DNA from: Microbacterium sp.
Lineage (GTDB): Bacteria > Actinomycetota > Actinomycetes > Actinomycetales > Microbacteriaceae
Assembly: GCF_031179285.1 (NCBI RefSeq)
Contig: NZ_JAPSHY010000006.1
Span: 1 to 64,000 of the forward strand
DNA length: 64,000 bases
Direction of reading: 5' to 3'
Shown: positions 9,218 to 17,953 of the stretch, piece after piece
Layout of the letters: every line of letters begins with the position of its first letter
Numbering within the stretch: the first letter of the stretch is position 1
Position numbers and translations under genes: made by a program
The notes under the pieces: generated by a model
Told to the model about the DNA's origin: nothing
Seen by the model: only the letters and a program-made list of their open reading frames with translations
Databases searched by the model: none

Positions 9218-10071
9218 CCACCACCGCCACCCCCACGACCGCGACCGCGCCGGCCCCGCCGGCCTTCGGCCTCGGGCGCACGGTCCGCCTCGGCGTGCGC
9301 CGGATCGGCTTCGAGTTGCGCCAGTACTTCCGCGCCGGCGACCAGGTCTTCTTCACCTTCCTGTTCCCGACGGTGATGTACCTCGTGTTCGCCACGATCT
9401 TCACCGGTGACACCGGGCAGGGCCCGAACGCCGTCAGCATGGCCACCTACTACCTGCCGGGGCTCATCGCCGGCGGCATCCTGCTCGCGGGCGTTCAAGG
9501 GCTGTCGATCGAGATCGCCGTCGAGAAGAGCGACGGCACGCTGAAGCGCTTGGGCGGCACACCCATCTCACCGGTGACCTATTTCATCGGCAAGATCGGC
9601 GAGGTCTTCGTCACCGCGGTGCTCCAGATCGGTCTGCTGATCGCGGTGGCCGTCATCGTCTACCGAGTGGAGCTGCCGACCGACGCCGCCGCCTGGGGGC
9701 GCTTCGCCTGGATCTTCGTGCTGGGGCTCATCACCTGCACCCTGCTCGGCATCGCCGTATCCGCCCTGCCGCGCTCCGGCAAGACCTCCTCGGCCGTCGT
9801 GATCCCGATCGTGTTGCTGCTGCAGTTCATCTCGGGCGTCTACATCTCGTTCGCCGCTCTGCCCGACTGGTTGCAGAACGTCGCCTCGGTCTTCCCGGTG
9901 AAGTGGATCGCCCAGGGGATGCGTTCCGCGATCCTCCCCGACGAGTACAAGGCGGCGGAGATGGGCGGTGCGTGGGATCTCGGGATGGTCGCGGTCATGC
10001 TGGGCGTCTGGCTCGTGGCGGGCCTCATCCTCAGCCGGCTCACCTTCCGGTGGATCCGTCGCGACGGATGA
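9214..10071 (+). CDS. ABC-2 type transporter permease
   Basis: 285 residues with six hydrophobic spans, matching ABC2_membrane permeases. The segment LKRLGGTPISPVTYFIGKI is the family's cytoplasmic coupling region. It works as a half-size membrane partner of the upstream ATPase, with which it overlaps by 4 nt. The substrate is unknown. Coupling to a LiaS/DesK-like kinase suggests export in response to membrane or antibiotic stress. Confidence 0.9.
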   Translation: MTTTATPTTATAPAPPAFGLGRTVRLGVRRIGFELRQYFRAGDQVFFTFLFPTVMYLVFATIFTGDTGQGPNAVSMATYYLPGLIAGGILLAGVQGLSIEIAVEKSDGTLKRLGGTPISPVTYFIGKIGEVFVTAVLQIGLLIAVAVIVYRVELPTDAAAWGRFAWIFVLGLITCTLLGIAVSALPRSGKTSSAVVIPIVLLLQFISGVYISFAALPDWLQNVASVFPVKWIAQGMRSAILPDEYKAAEMGGAWDLGMVAVMLGVWLVAGLILSRLTFRWIRRDG

Positions 10072-10098
10072 CCGCCCAGAAGTGCGAGAGTAGTTGCG

Positions 10099-11289
10099 AT
10101 GAACGCGATCCGGCGGGAGAAGCTCGGCTGGGACCTGGCGACGGGTGCCCTGTTCGCCGTGATCGTCGTGCTCTCCTTCGCGCTGCCGGAGCAGTTCCCG
10201 GGATCCCGCTGGATGCTGATCGCGGTCGCCGGAGGCATTCTGGCGGTGTACGCCTTCGGGGCACGGCGCTACGTAAGCTTCCACGAGATCGCCGAGCCGA
10301 GTCCGCTGGTGTCAGGGGTGCTGCAGGGCGGCCTGATCGCGCTGCTGGCTGTGGGAACGGCGATCGAGCCGAACATGCTGATCCTGCAGACCATCGCTCT
10401 GCCGCTGATCTGGATGACGTCGCGCTCCACCAGGCAGTCCGTGATCGTGACGATCGTCAACGCGCTCATCCTCGGTCTGGCGTACGCGTTCTGGGGCCGC
10501 TTCACGGCCGAGACGACGACGGCCGGATTCCTCACGGCCGGGCTTTCTGCCGCCTTCAGTCTCGCCCTCGGACTGTGGATCACCCGGATCGCGGAATGGG
10601 GCGCGGAGCGACAGCGGCTGCTGGCCGATCTCACCGCGGCCCAGGCGGGGCTCGCGGCGGCGAGCAGGGAAGCAGGCGCCGCCGACGAGCGGGCACGGCT
10701 CGCCCGAGACGTGCACGACACCATCGCGCAGAGCCTCACGAGCATCGTCATGCTCGCTGAGCGGGCGCGCCACGAGGGCTCGACGGCGGCGGTCGAGCTC
10801 ATCGAGGATGCCGCACGCGACGCGCTCCGTGAGACCCGCACGCTCGTCGCGGTCACCTCTCCGGCCGCGCCCGCCTCGGATTCGCTCGGCGACGCCCTCC
10901 GCCGGCTCGGCGACAGGTTCGCCAGGGAAACGGGCATGGCGGTGTCGGTGACGGCGTCGGACGCGGCCCTACCACGAGATCTGCAGGTCGTGCTGCTGCG
11001 ATGCGCGCAGGAGGGTCTCGCGAATGTGCGCAAGCATTCGGACGCTGCTTCGGCCGCGGTCATGTTCGAGGTGACCGACGTCGCCGAACTGGTGATCGGC
11101 GACGACGGGCGAGGCCTTCGCGGGGTCACGATCGACGACGATCGCGGATTCGGGCTGGTCGGGATGCGCGATCGGGTCGCCCTCGTCGGCGGCACGCTGA
11201 CGGTGCAGGATGCGGGAGTCGACTCGGGGCCCGGCGGCGTCGTGCTCACGGTCCGTGTACCACTGATGGTGACGGAGAAGCACGCATGA
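10099..11289 (+). CDS. Sensor histidine kinase (HisKA_3/NarL-LiaS type)
   Basis: 396 residues. Residues about 15-165 hold five or six transmembrane helices with almost no extracellular domain, as in kinases that sense the membrane itself. The phospho-acceptor helix is RDVHDTIAQS with H206. The HATPase domain follows, with LRCAQEGLANVRKHS (N box), IGDDGRGL (G1) and GFGLVGMRDRV (G2). It should phosphorylate the response regulator encoded next, whose start overlaps its stop (ATGA). It sits 27 nt downstream of the ABC permease. Confidence 0.92.
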   Translation: MNAIRREKLGWDLATGALFAVIVVLSFALPEQFPGSRWMLIAVAGGILAVYAFGARRYVSFHEIAEPSPLVSGVLQGGLIALLAVGTAIEPNMLILQTIALPLIWMTSRSTRQSVIVTIVNALILGLAYAFWGRFTAETTTAGFLTAGLSAAFSLALGLWITRIAEWGAERQRLLADLTAAQAGLAAASREAGAADERARLARDVHDTIAQSLTSIVMLAERARHEGSTAAVELIEDAARDALRETRTLVAVTSPAAPASDSLGDALRRLGDRFARETGMAVSVTASDAALPRDLQVVLLRCAQEGLANVRKHSDAASAAVMFEVTDVAELVIGDDGRGLRGVTIDDDRGFGLVGMRDRVALVGGTLTVQDAGVDSGPGGVVLTVRVPLMVTEKHA

Positions 11290-11909
11290 TCCGGGTCGTG
11301 GTGGTGGATGATCATCCCGTGGTGCGATCCGGCATCGTCGGGCTCGTCGCGCTCGACGACGGGATCGAGGTGGTCGGCCAGGCATCCGATGGTGCGGAGG
11401 CTCTCGACCTCGCGAGACACCTCGTCCCGGATGTGGTGCTGATGGATCTGCGGATGCCGGGGATGACGGGCATCGAGGCGACGGCGCGCATCGCCGAGGA
11501 ACTGCCGGAGGTACGGGTCCTCGTGCTGACAACGTACGAGAGCGATGACGACATCCTCGGCGCGATCGAGGCAGGTGCGAGCGGATATCTGCTGAAGGCC
11601 GCACCCCACGAGGAGATCGTGGCCGGCATCCGCTCGGTCGCCGGCGGCCACACCGTGCTCGCCCCCTCGATCGCTGCGACCCTCGTATCGCGCATGCGGC
11701 GGGGTCAGGCCGAGCGCCCGCAGCTGAGTCCGCGGGAGCTCGACGTGCTGCGGCTGGTGGCTGCCGGCCGGAGCAACCCCGAGATCGCGAGAGACCTGTT
11801 CATCGGCGAAGCGACGGTGAAGACCCACCTGCTGCATGTTTTCGAGAAGCTCGATGTCTCGGATCGCACGCGCGCCGTCACGCTCGCATTGGAGCTGGGA
11901 CTGCTCTGA
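11286..11909 (+). CDS. Response regulator, NarL/FixJ family
   Basis: 207 residues. The receiver domain has the acidic pair VVDDH near residue 8, phospho-acceptor D54 in LMDLRMPG, T in VLTTYESDD and K in YLLKAAPHE. The C-terminal LuxR-type HTH spans about 140-205 (LSPRELDVLRLVAAGRSNPE, ATVKTHLLHVFEKL). It is likely to control its own ABC-exporter operon. The ATG overlaps the kinase stop, and a terminator follows. Confidence 0.94.
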   Translation: MIRVVVVDDHPVVRSGIVGLVALDDGIEVVGQASDGAEALDLARHLVPDVVLMDLRMPGMTGIEATARIAEELPEVRVLVLTTYESDDDILGAIEAGASGYLLKAAPHEEIVAGIRSVAGGHTVLAPSIAATLVSRMRRGQAERPQLSPRELDVLRLVAAGRSNPEIARDLFIGEATVKTHLLHVFEKLDVSDRTRAVTLALELGLL

Positions 11910-11935
11910 CCGACGGCAAGGCCGATGCAAAGTGA

Positions 11936-11967
11936 AGGGCCCGATCCACCGTGGTGGATCGGGCCCT
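11936..11967. terminator. Bidirectional terminator
   Basis: A perfect 14-bp inverted repeat (AGGGCCCGATCCAC and its complement) with a 4-nt loop lies between the convergent response-regulator and desaturase genes. Confidence 0.85.
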
Positions 11968-11991
11968 GTCAGCAGGTCTCGAGCTGTAGGA

Positions 11992-13023
11992 CTACGCCCG
12001 GCGGAGCTGCCCGGCTGCGGGGCAGTCGAACGGGTCACTGCCCGCCGAGAGGCCGACACGGTTCAGGTACTCGATGACGATCTTGTAGGACTGGATGAGA
12101 GTCGTCTCGGTGTACGGCACGTCGTTCGCGGCGCAGTAGTCGCGCACGATCTCGCGTGCCTTCGACAGGTGCGGGCGGGGCATGTTCGGGAACAGGTGAT
12201 GCTCGACCTGGTAGTTCAGGCCGCCCATCAACCAGGTGGTGCGCCAGCCGCCGGTGACGTTGCGCGAGGTGCGGACCTGCTTCGAGAAGAAGTCGAGGCG
12301 AGCGTTGGGGTCGATGATCGGCATCCCCTTGTGGTTCGGCGCGAAGGAGGCACCCATGTACACGCCGAAGACCGCGAACTGCACACCCATGAAGGCGAAC
12401 GCCATGCCGAGCGGGAGCATCATGAACACGGGGATGAGGATGAGCGCGAAACGCGCGGCGATGATACTGAGCTCGATCCAGCGTCCCTTGACGTTCTTCG
12501 TCGTCAGGAGGTACTTCAGGCCCAGGAAATGGAGGTTCAGCCCCTCGAGGGTGAGCAGCGGGAAGAAGAACCAGCCCTGCTTGCGGGTGATCAGCTTGAT
12601 CAGGCCCTTGGCCTTCGCGGCATCCTCTTCCAGGAACGAGATCGTGTCGACTTCGATGTCGGGATCCTTGCCGACCTGGTTCGGGTTGCCGTGGTGCTTG
12701 GTGTGCTTGGAGTCCCACCAGGCGTAGCTCATGCCGATGCTGGCGATCACGATGCGGGCGAGCTTGAAGTTCGCCGGCCCCGAGGTCAGGATCTGACGGT
12801 GCGCGGCCTCGTGTCCGAGGAACGCGATCTGCGTCAGGATGACGCCGAGTCCGGCGGCGATGAGCAGCTGGAACCAGCTGTCGCCGAGGAGGATGAACCC
12901 GGTGATGAGTCCGCCGAGGGCGACGGTGATGCCGGCGGCGACGAAGATGTAGAACCAGGATGCTCGACGGAGCAATCCGGTCTCACGGACGACCTGCGAC
13001 ACCTGCTTGAAGGCCTGAGCCAT
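11992..13023 (-). CDS. Membrane fatty acid desaturase
   Basis: 343 residues from the first ATG. The three histidine boxes of integral-membrane diiron acyl desaturases are present: HEAAH, HTKHHGN and a C-terminal HHLFPNMPR. About four transmembrane helices flank them. It should introduce a double bond into fatty acyl chains, adjusting membrane fluidity. The reading frame continues in good codon usage for 28 codons upstream of this ATG (to 13107) but without an ATG, GTG or TTG. An AGGAG tract sits 6 nt before an ATC codon there, so the true start may be non-canonical (see findings). The gene converges on the response-regulator operon. Confidence 0.9.
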   Translation of the reverse strand: MAQAFKQVSQVVRETGLLRRASWFYIFVAAGITVALGGLITGFILLGDSWFQLLIAAGLGVILTQIAFLGHEAAHRQILTSGPANFKLARIVIASIGMSYAWWDSKHTKHHGNPNQVGKDPDIEVDTISFLEEDAAKAKGLIKLITRKQGWFFFPLLTLEGLNLHFLGLKYLLTTKNVKGRWIELSIIAARFALILIPVFMMLPLGMAFAFMGVQFAVFGVYMGASFAPNHKGMPIIDPNARLDFFSKQVRTSRNVTGGWRTTWLMGGLNYQVEHHLFPNMPRPHLSKAREIVRDYCAANDVPYTETTLIQSYKIVIEYLNRVGLSAGSDPFDCPAAGQLRRA

Positions 13024-13246
13024 GGGCGGGATGTCGGCGGTGCCGGCATAAGTTTGCCGGACGGGTCCGAGGGTGTTGGTGGTCGATTCGACCTTTACGA
13101 TGGAGATATTGCTCTCCTGCCAGTCGGGAGCCCTGGAGCTTCTTGAAGCCGAAGGCGGGTGCCGATGGCTTCACTTCAGCGTACGCCCCTGCGTATGCGG
13201 CTTCGGGTATACGGCAGGGGGGCTTGACCCCGTTGCGCGCGGAGTG

Positions 13247-13795
13247 TTAGGGGCGGATCTCGACCCGGTCACCGGCGACAGGCGGGCGCACGACGAGGAC
13301 CACCACGACGGCCACGAGCACCAGCGCGATGAACACGACCGGCGTCGGCAGCAACGGGTCGAGCAGCACCAAGATCGCCGCCAGCGGGATCACCGTGTTG
13401 ACGACGTGATCGGCGTTCTCGCGGATGGCGACCAACCAGATGCCGAGCAGGAACACGGCGATCGGAACCGAGACGGTGAAGGACGCTGTGACCTGATCGA
13501 TCTCGGAGTGACCGGTGAGCCGATCGATCTGAACCTCGATCCCGGCGGAGAACGCCGCCGCGGCCGCGAACACGAAGAAGTGGGTGTATCCGTAGCGCAG
13601 CGAGTGCGCGAAGGTCGTGATCGCTCTGTGGTGGGGCGGCCAGAAGTAGATCCACCACAACGACGCGGTCACGACGAGGGTGAGGATTGCGATCGCGATG
13701 AGCGGACCCAGCGACTCCACCTTCTCCAGTGCGCCGATGATCGCGTTGGATGAGGCCAGCAGGCTCTCGCCGAGGCGGCCGCGGAATCCGTTCAT
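13247..13795 (-). pseudogene. Truncated low-temperature-requirement (LtrA) family membrane protein
   Basis: 182 residues matching only the C-terminal half of LtrA-family proteins, which normally run to about 370-400 residues. The conserved LGESLLAS segment appears near residue 8 instead of mid-protein. It is followed by four or five hydrophobic spans, a WWIYF motif and the HHRAITTFAHSLRYGYTHFF loop. No sequence resembling the missing N-terminal half occurs upstream in any frame; the region turns directly into the EPS promoter. It may be a remnant cut by rearrangement at the edge of the EPS locus. A functional short form cannot be excluded because the frame is intact. Confidence 0.6.
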
Positions 13796-13815
13796 CGATA
13801 CGCCGGAAATAAACC

Positions 13816-13844
13816 TTCCGCTGAGGCACCCGTTCCGCTACACT
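13816..13844 (+). promoter_or_regulatory. Predicted promoter of the EPS operon
   Basis: TTCCGC (13816-13821), a 17-bp spacer, then TACACT (13839-13844). The -10 context CCGCTACACTGATCCG matches the -10 context of the TagD-like gene (CCGCTAGACTGACCCG) at 14 of 16 positions. It predicts a 5' leader of about 150 nt to the leader ORF and 200 nt to the sugar-transferase gene. Confidence 0.55.
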
Positions 13845-13900
13845 GATCCGAGTCTGCAGTGCCTGCTGCAAGTTTCGCCGTGTGGGACGGCGAGCACACC

Positions 13901-13992
13901 CGTGATGTGGGATCACGAGGAGCGGCAGGAACCCGAGGGGTCGGGAATGCGGACGAAATCCGCGGGCGTTCGCCTGCGGCTGGGGAACACTG
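13901..13992 (+). promoter_or_regulatory. Structured EPS leader RNA with CTGGGGAACACTG element
   Basis: Four consecutive short hairpins can be drawn: CGTGAT/ATCACG (13901-13917), CCCGA/TCGGG (13932-13945), GCGGA/TCCGC (13949-13963) and GGC/GCC with a GTTC loop (13965-13974). They are followed by CTGGGGAACACTG at 13980-13992. The last hairpin type and the exact 13-mer recur before the TagD-like gene at 37.4 kb. It resembles no riboswitch class that I can name. Confidence 0.5.
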
Positions 13993-14000
13993 GGGAAAAC

Positions 14001-14054
14001 ATGTCGCACTGGGGATTTCTGCGTACATTCACGGCTCTCGGAGCCTCGGCATGA
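14001..14054 (+). CDS. Putative 17-residue leader peptide
   Basis: A short frame, MSHWGFLRTFTALGASA, has a Shine-Dalgarno-like GGGGAA 5 nt before the ATG and ends in TGA that overlaps the ATG of the sugar transferase (ATGA). Its position and overlap suggest translational coupling or an attenuation leader. No run of regulatory codons is evident. It is inferred only from arrangement. Confidence 0.4.
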   Translation: MSHWGFLRTFTALGASA

Positions 14055-15583
14055 CGTCCGTTGAGGATGCGCTGAGCATCTCTCGCACCGGATCCGTCTT
14101 CTTGCCGATCGCTGCGCCACGAGCCCCCCGGGCGGTGCCGCGCACTGTCGTGACACCGCGCGTATCGGCGACGCTGGAACGGCGGCGACAGTGGGAACGG
14201 CGCTATCGGATGCGACTGCGGATCACGGATGCTGCTGTCATCCTGTTCGCCGTCGGTCTGACCGCGGCGCTTCAGCTGCTCGCGGGGGCCGTCACCAGCG
14301 ACGTCGTGCGCAACAGCGTTCCGCTCGCTGTGCTCTGGTATGTGATGCTGAGCGCGTTGCACACGCGCGACGCCGCACTTTTCCGAGCAAGTGCGACGGA
14401 GTATCGCGGCGTCGTCCACGCCACGGGGCTCGCCTTCGGGATCATCGCCATCGTCGCGGTGCTGCTCGCGTGGGAGTCGATGCAACTCGTGCTCGTCGTC
14501 GGATTGCCCGTCGGCACACTGATCCTGCTCGTGACGAGGTGGATGTGGCGTCACTGGTTGCAGGGGCAGCGCCGCCACGGGCGATTCGCCTCTCGCACGC
14601 TGGTCGTGGGGAACAAGGATGACGTCGAGTATGTGATTCGCACACTGCACCCGATCGGAGCATCCGGGTATCAAGTTGTTGGCGCGACGTTGCTCGACGG
14701 AAATGCCCGCGACGTCAAGATCGAAGGCACCACTTTCCCGGTGCTGGGCAATGTCAACACCGTGTCCCTGATCGCGTCGGAACTCGGCGCGGACACGATC
14801 ATCGTGGCGAGCCGACCCGAGGGCGATCAGGAGTTCGTGAAGCGGCTCAGCTGGCAGCTCGAGGGAACGGCCGCAGAGCTGGTGCTTTCGAGCAGGCTCA
14901 CCGACGTCGCCGGTCCCCGGATCTCGTTCGCCTCCGTGGAGGGGTTGCCGCTGATCCAAGTGCAGATCCCGTCCTACGAAGGCGGACGGCACGTACTGAA
15001 GCGCGCACTCGACGTGGTGGTGGCCACGCTTGCGCTCATTCCGATCGGGCTGATCGCGCCGCTGCTCGCGCTGCTCATCAAGCTCGACTCCCCCGGTCCC
15101 GTGTTCTTCTTTCAAAAACGAGTGGGCCGCGACGGGCAGACGTTCAAGATGGTGAAGTTCCGCTCGATGAAGACCGACGCCGAACAGCAGCTCGCCGCGC
15201 TCAAGGCGCAGAACGAAGGCGCCGGTCTTCTGTTCAAGATGAAGGACGACCCTCGGGTCACGCGCGTCGGCAAGATTCTGCGCAAGCTCTCGCTCGACGA
15301 ACTGCCGCAGTTCTGGAACGTCCTCATCGGAGACATGAGTGTCGTCGGCCCGCGCCCTCCGCTGCCGAGCGAGGTCACCGCTTACGACGGCACCGTGTTC
15401 CGGCGTCTATACATCAAGCCCGGCATCACCGGCCTCTGGCAGGTCTCGGGCCGAAGCGACCTCTCCTGGGACGAGAGCGTCCGCCTCGACCTGCGGTATG
15501 TCGAGAACTGGTCCGTGATGAACGACCTGCAGATCATGTGGCGCACGGCAAAAGTCATGGTGCAGCCGAGCGGGGCATACTGA
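14051..15583 (+). CDS. EPS polyprenyl-phosphate sugar-1-phosphate transferase (WcaJ/CpsE type)
   Basis: 510 residues. The N-terminal 150 residues hold about four or five transmembrane helices, followed by a Rossmann-like middle domain (SRTLVVGNKDDVEYVIRTL). The C-terminal catalytic domain begins after another helix with KRALDVVVATLAL. It keeps the family motifs SPGPVFFFQKRVG, MVKFRSM, LSLDELPQFWNVL and SVVGPRPPLPSEV. It transfers a sugar-1-phosphate to undecaprenyl phosphate, the first step of repeat-unit assembly. The start is the ATG at 14051, behind GGAG and overlapping the leader ORF stop. Two glycosyltransferase genes follow closely. Confidence 0.92.
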   Translation: MTSVEDALSISRTGSVFLPIAAPRAPRAVPRTVVTPRVSATLERRRQWERRYRMRLRITDAAVILFAVGLTAALQLLAGAVTSDVVRNSVPLAVLWYVMLSALHTRDAALFRASATEYRGVVHATGLAFGIIAIVAVLLAWESMQLVLVVGLPVGTLILLVTRWMWRHWLQGQRRHGRFASRTLVVGNKDDVEYVIRTLHPIGASGYQVVGATLLDGNARDVKIEGTTFPVLGNVNTVSLIASELGADTIIVASRPEGDQEFVKRLSWQLEGTAAELVLSSRLTDVAGPRISFASVEGLPLIQVQIPSYEGGRHVLKRALDVVVATLALIPIGLIAPLLALLIKLDSPGPVFFFQKRVGRDGQTFKMVKFRSMKTDAEQQLAALKAQNEGAGLLFKMKDDPRVTRVGKILRKLSLDELPQFWNVLIGDMSVVGPRPPLPSEVTAYDGTVFRRLYIKPGITGLWQVSGRSDLSWDESVRLDLRYVENWSVMNDLQIMWRTAKVMVQPSGAY

Positions 15584-15587
15584 TCGG

Positions 15588-16784
15588 ATGAGCAATTCGA
15601 ACCGCCTCACCATCGCGATGGTGGGGACCCGAGGAGTGCCCGCGGCATACGGCGGCTTCGAAACCGCCATCGAAGAGGTCGGGCGCCGGCTCGCGGACCG
15701 CGGGCACGACGTCGTCGTGTACACCCGCGGTTCCGAGCGGCGTGAGAAGGAGTACCTCGGCATGAGGGTCGTCCACCTTCCCGCGGTCCCCGTGAAGCAG
15801 ATCGAGACGCTGAGCCACACAGGGCTGTCGGTCCTGCACCTCATGTTCCGGCGTCGGCCGGATGCGACGTTCGTGTTCAACGCGGCGAACTCCCCTTTCC
15901 TGCCTCTGCTCCGTCTGCGCCGGGCTCCGGTCGCGCTGCACATGGACGGGCTCGAATGGCGACGGTCAAAATGGGGACCCCGAGGCAAGGCCTACTACCG
16001 TTGGGCAGAGCAGTTCGGGGTGCGCACCGCCGATGCCCTGATCGCGGATGCACCGGGAATCGCCGAGTACTACCGGCACCAGTTCGACGTCCCGACCGAG
16101 CTCATCCGCTACGGCGCCCCCATCCTCGATCAGCTCCCCGACCGTGGCGTCGCCGAGATGGAGTTGACCACGAGCGGATATCATCTCGTCGTGGCCCGGT
16201 TCGAGCCCGAGAACCACGTGCTTGAGATCGTGGAAGGTTATCGCGACAGCGACGCCAAGCTGCCACTCGTGGTCGTCGGCTCGGCTCCGTACAGCGCGGG
16301 ATACACGCAGGACATCCAGCGCGTGGCCGAAGGTGACGACCGGATCCGGCTCGTCGGCGGCGTGTACGACCAGGAGCTGCTCGACGCGCTCTACGCGAAT
16401 GCGCTCACGTACGTGCACGGCCACTCCGTGGGCGGAACCAACCCCTCTCTCCTGCGCGCCATGGGGGCTAGGACCACGGTCATCGGCTTCGACGTGCCGT
16501 TCAACCGCGAGGTGCTCGACGGCAATGGATGGTTCTTCTCCGACGCTGCCGATGTCGCCGCGCACGTGGTGGCGGCTGAGGCCGACCCCGTGTCGACCGC
16601 TGCCCATGCCGCCGCCGTGCAGGAGATCGCGCGCACCCGATTCCGCTGGGACGACGTCGCGGACGAATACGAAGCACTCGCGCATCGGATCTCCGAGCGT
16701 GCGACCATCCATCCCTCGGCCCGACGAGCTCGTCGACGGTCGACGGACTGGTCTCCCGCTCCCGCCGGATCGGAGGCGTCATGA
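15588..16784 (+). CDS. Glycosyltransferase with DUF1972 N-terminal domain (GT4-like)
   Basis: 398 residues. The N-terminal VGTRGVPAAYGGFETAIEEV is the hallmark of DUF1972 proteins, which are often annotated as rhamnosyltransferases. The C-terminal half has a GT-B nucleotide-sugar domain (LVVARFEPENHVLEIVEGY, HSVGGTNPSLLRAMG). It probably adds the second sugar of the EPS repeat; the actual donor is unknown. It begins 4 bp after the sugar transferase and overlaps the next gene by 4 nt. Confidence 0.88.
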   Translation: MSNSNRLTIAMVGTRGVPAAYGGFETAIEEVGRRLADRGHDVVVYTRGSERREKEYLGMRVVHLPAVPVKQIETLSHTGLSVLHLMFRRRPDATFVFNAANSPFLPLLRLRRAPVALHMDGLEWRRSKWGPRGKAYYRWAEQFGVRTADALIADAPGIAEYYRHQFDVPTELIRYGAPILDQLPDRGVAEMELTTSGYHLVVARFEPENHVLEIVEGYRDSDAKLPLVVVGSAPYSAGYTQDIQRVAEGDDRIRLVGGVYDQELLDALYANALTYVHGHSVGGTNPSLLRAMGARTTVIGFDVPFNREVLDGNGWFFSDAADVAAHVVAAEADPVSTAAHAAAVQEIARTRFRWDDVADEYEALAHRISERATIHPSARRARRRSTDWSPAPAGSEAS

Positions 16785-17917
16785 GCGGCGGCGTGAAGCA
16801 GCGCACCGTCCTTCTCGTGCATCCGGGCGCCGAGCTGTTCGGTTCCGACCGCATGCTGCTGGAGAGCGCGATCGGTCTCGTCGAGGCCGGGGCACGCGTC
16901 GTCGTGGCCCTCCCGAGCTCCGGACTTCTCGTGAACGAGCTCCGCACTGCCGGCGCCGAGGTGGTCATCATCCCGATGCTCGTGCTGCGCAAGGTCCTGC
17001 TGACGCCGAGAGGGCTGCCCAAGCTCTTTCGCGACACGTTCCGCGGTCTGGGTGCCGCGTGGCGACTGATCGGTCGCGTGCGCCCCGACGTCGTCTACGT
17101 ATCGACGATCATCATCCCCGAATGGCCGCTGGTCGCGCGAATGAGGGGCACGCGTTCAGTGAGCCACGTCCATGAGGCCGAGGCTTCGGGAAACAGACTC
17201 GTCAACGGCATCCTCTACTCCCCCCATCTCGCATCGCATCGCACTCTGGTGAACAGCCGCTTCAGCCTGGACACGATCCGCGCCGCGCTTCCCGCCCTCG
17301 CTCGCCGCGCACATGTGGTCTACAACGGCGTCGCATCTCCTCCGCATCCGGCCTCTCCGCGCACGCGCACCGAGGGCCCGCTGCGGGTGCTGTACGTCGG
17401 ACGGCTCTCCCCCCGAAAGGGGCCCGACCTCGTGATCGAGGCCGCCTCCCGATTGCACTCCGCCGGACGCCCCGTGGACGTGACCCTCCTCGGTGCGGTC
17501 TTCGAAGGCTACGAGTGGTTCGAACGCGACCTGCGTGCGCAGGCCGCCGAATCCGGAGTCTCCGTCGACTTCGCCGGATTCCACACCGACATCTGGCCGT
17601 TCCTTGAGAAGACCGATGTGCTGCTCGTCCCCTCGCGTATCGACGAGCCTTTCGGGAACACCGCCGTCGAAGGGATACTCGCCCTGCGCCCGGTGATCGC
17701 GAGCAACAGCAGCGGCCTTCGGGAAGCAGCGGGCGGATACGGCACTGCGCAGCTCGTCGTCGCCGGCGACACGGACGCGATCGCGTCCGCGCTGACCGAC
17801 ATCGACACCCGCTGGGATGAGATGGTCGCTGCCGTCGCAGATAGCCGTGCCGAGGCCCTCCGCCGTCACGCTCCGGCCGTGTATCGCACGAGCATCACGA
17901 CGCACGTGCTGGGCTGA
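16781..17917 (+). CDS. Glycosyltransferase family 4
   Basis: 378 residues of GT-B fold. The N-terminal Rossmann domain starts VLLVHPGAELFGSDRML, and the C-terminal domain contains VLYVGRLSPRKGPDLVIEAA and the E-x7-E motif (EPFGNTAVE). It acts in the cytoplasm on lipid-linked EPS intermediates and is translationally coupled (ATGA) to the upstream glycosyltransferase. It is the last gene of this plus-strand operon and converges on the flippase gene. Confidence 0.9.
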   Translation: MSGGVKQRTVLLVHPGAELFGSDRMLLESAIGLVEAGARVVVALPSSGLLVNELRTAGAEVVIIPMLVLRKVLLTPRGLPKLFRDTFRGLGAAWRLIGRVRPDVVYVSTIIIPEWPLVARMRGTRSVSHVHEAEASGNRLVNGILYSPHLASHRTLVNSRFSLDTIRAALPALARRAHVVYNGVASPPHPASPRTRTEGPLRVLYVGRLSPRKGPDLVIEAASRLHSAGRPVDVTLLGAVFEGYEWFERDLRAQAAESGVSVDFAGFHTDIWPFLEKTDVLLVPSRIDEPFGNTAVEGILALRPVIASNSSGLREAAGGYGTAQLVVAGDTDAIASALTDIDTRWDEMVAAVADSRAEALRRHAPAVYRTSITTHVLG

Positions 17918-17953
17918 CGCCAACCGTCGTTCCGCGCCGTAAGCACTGCTCGC

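Noticed and set aside
10269..12059. A 596-codon minus-strand frame opposite the kinase and response regulator
   Set aside because: Both plus-strand genes have full catalytic motifs; the opposite frame is Ser/Arg-rich shadow sequence.
11836..13146. A 436-codon plus-strand frame opposite the fatty acid desaturase
   Set aside because: The translation is low-complexity and rich in charged residues, the mirror image of the desaturase gene. The desaturase has three histidine boxes.
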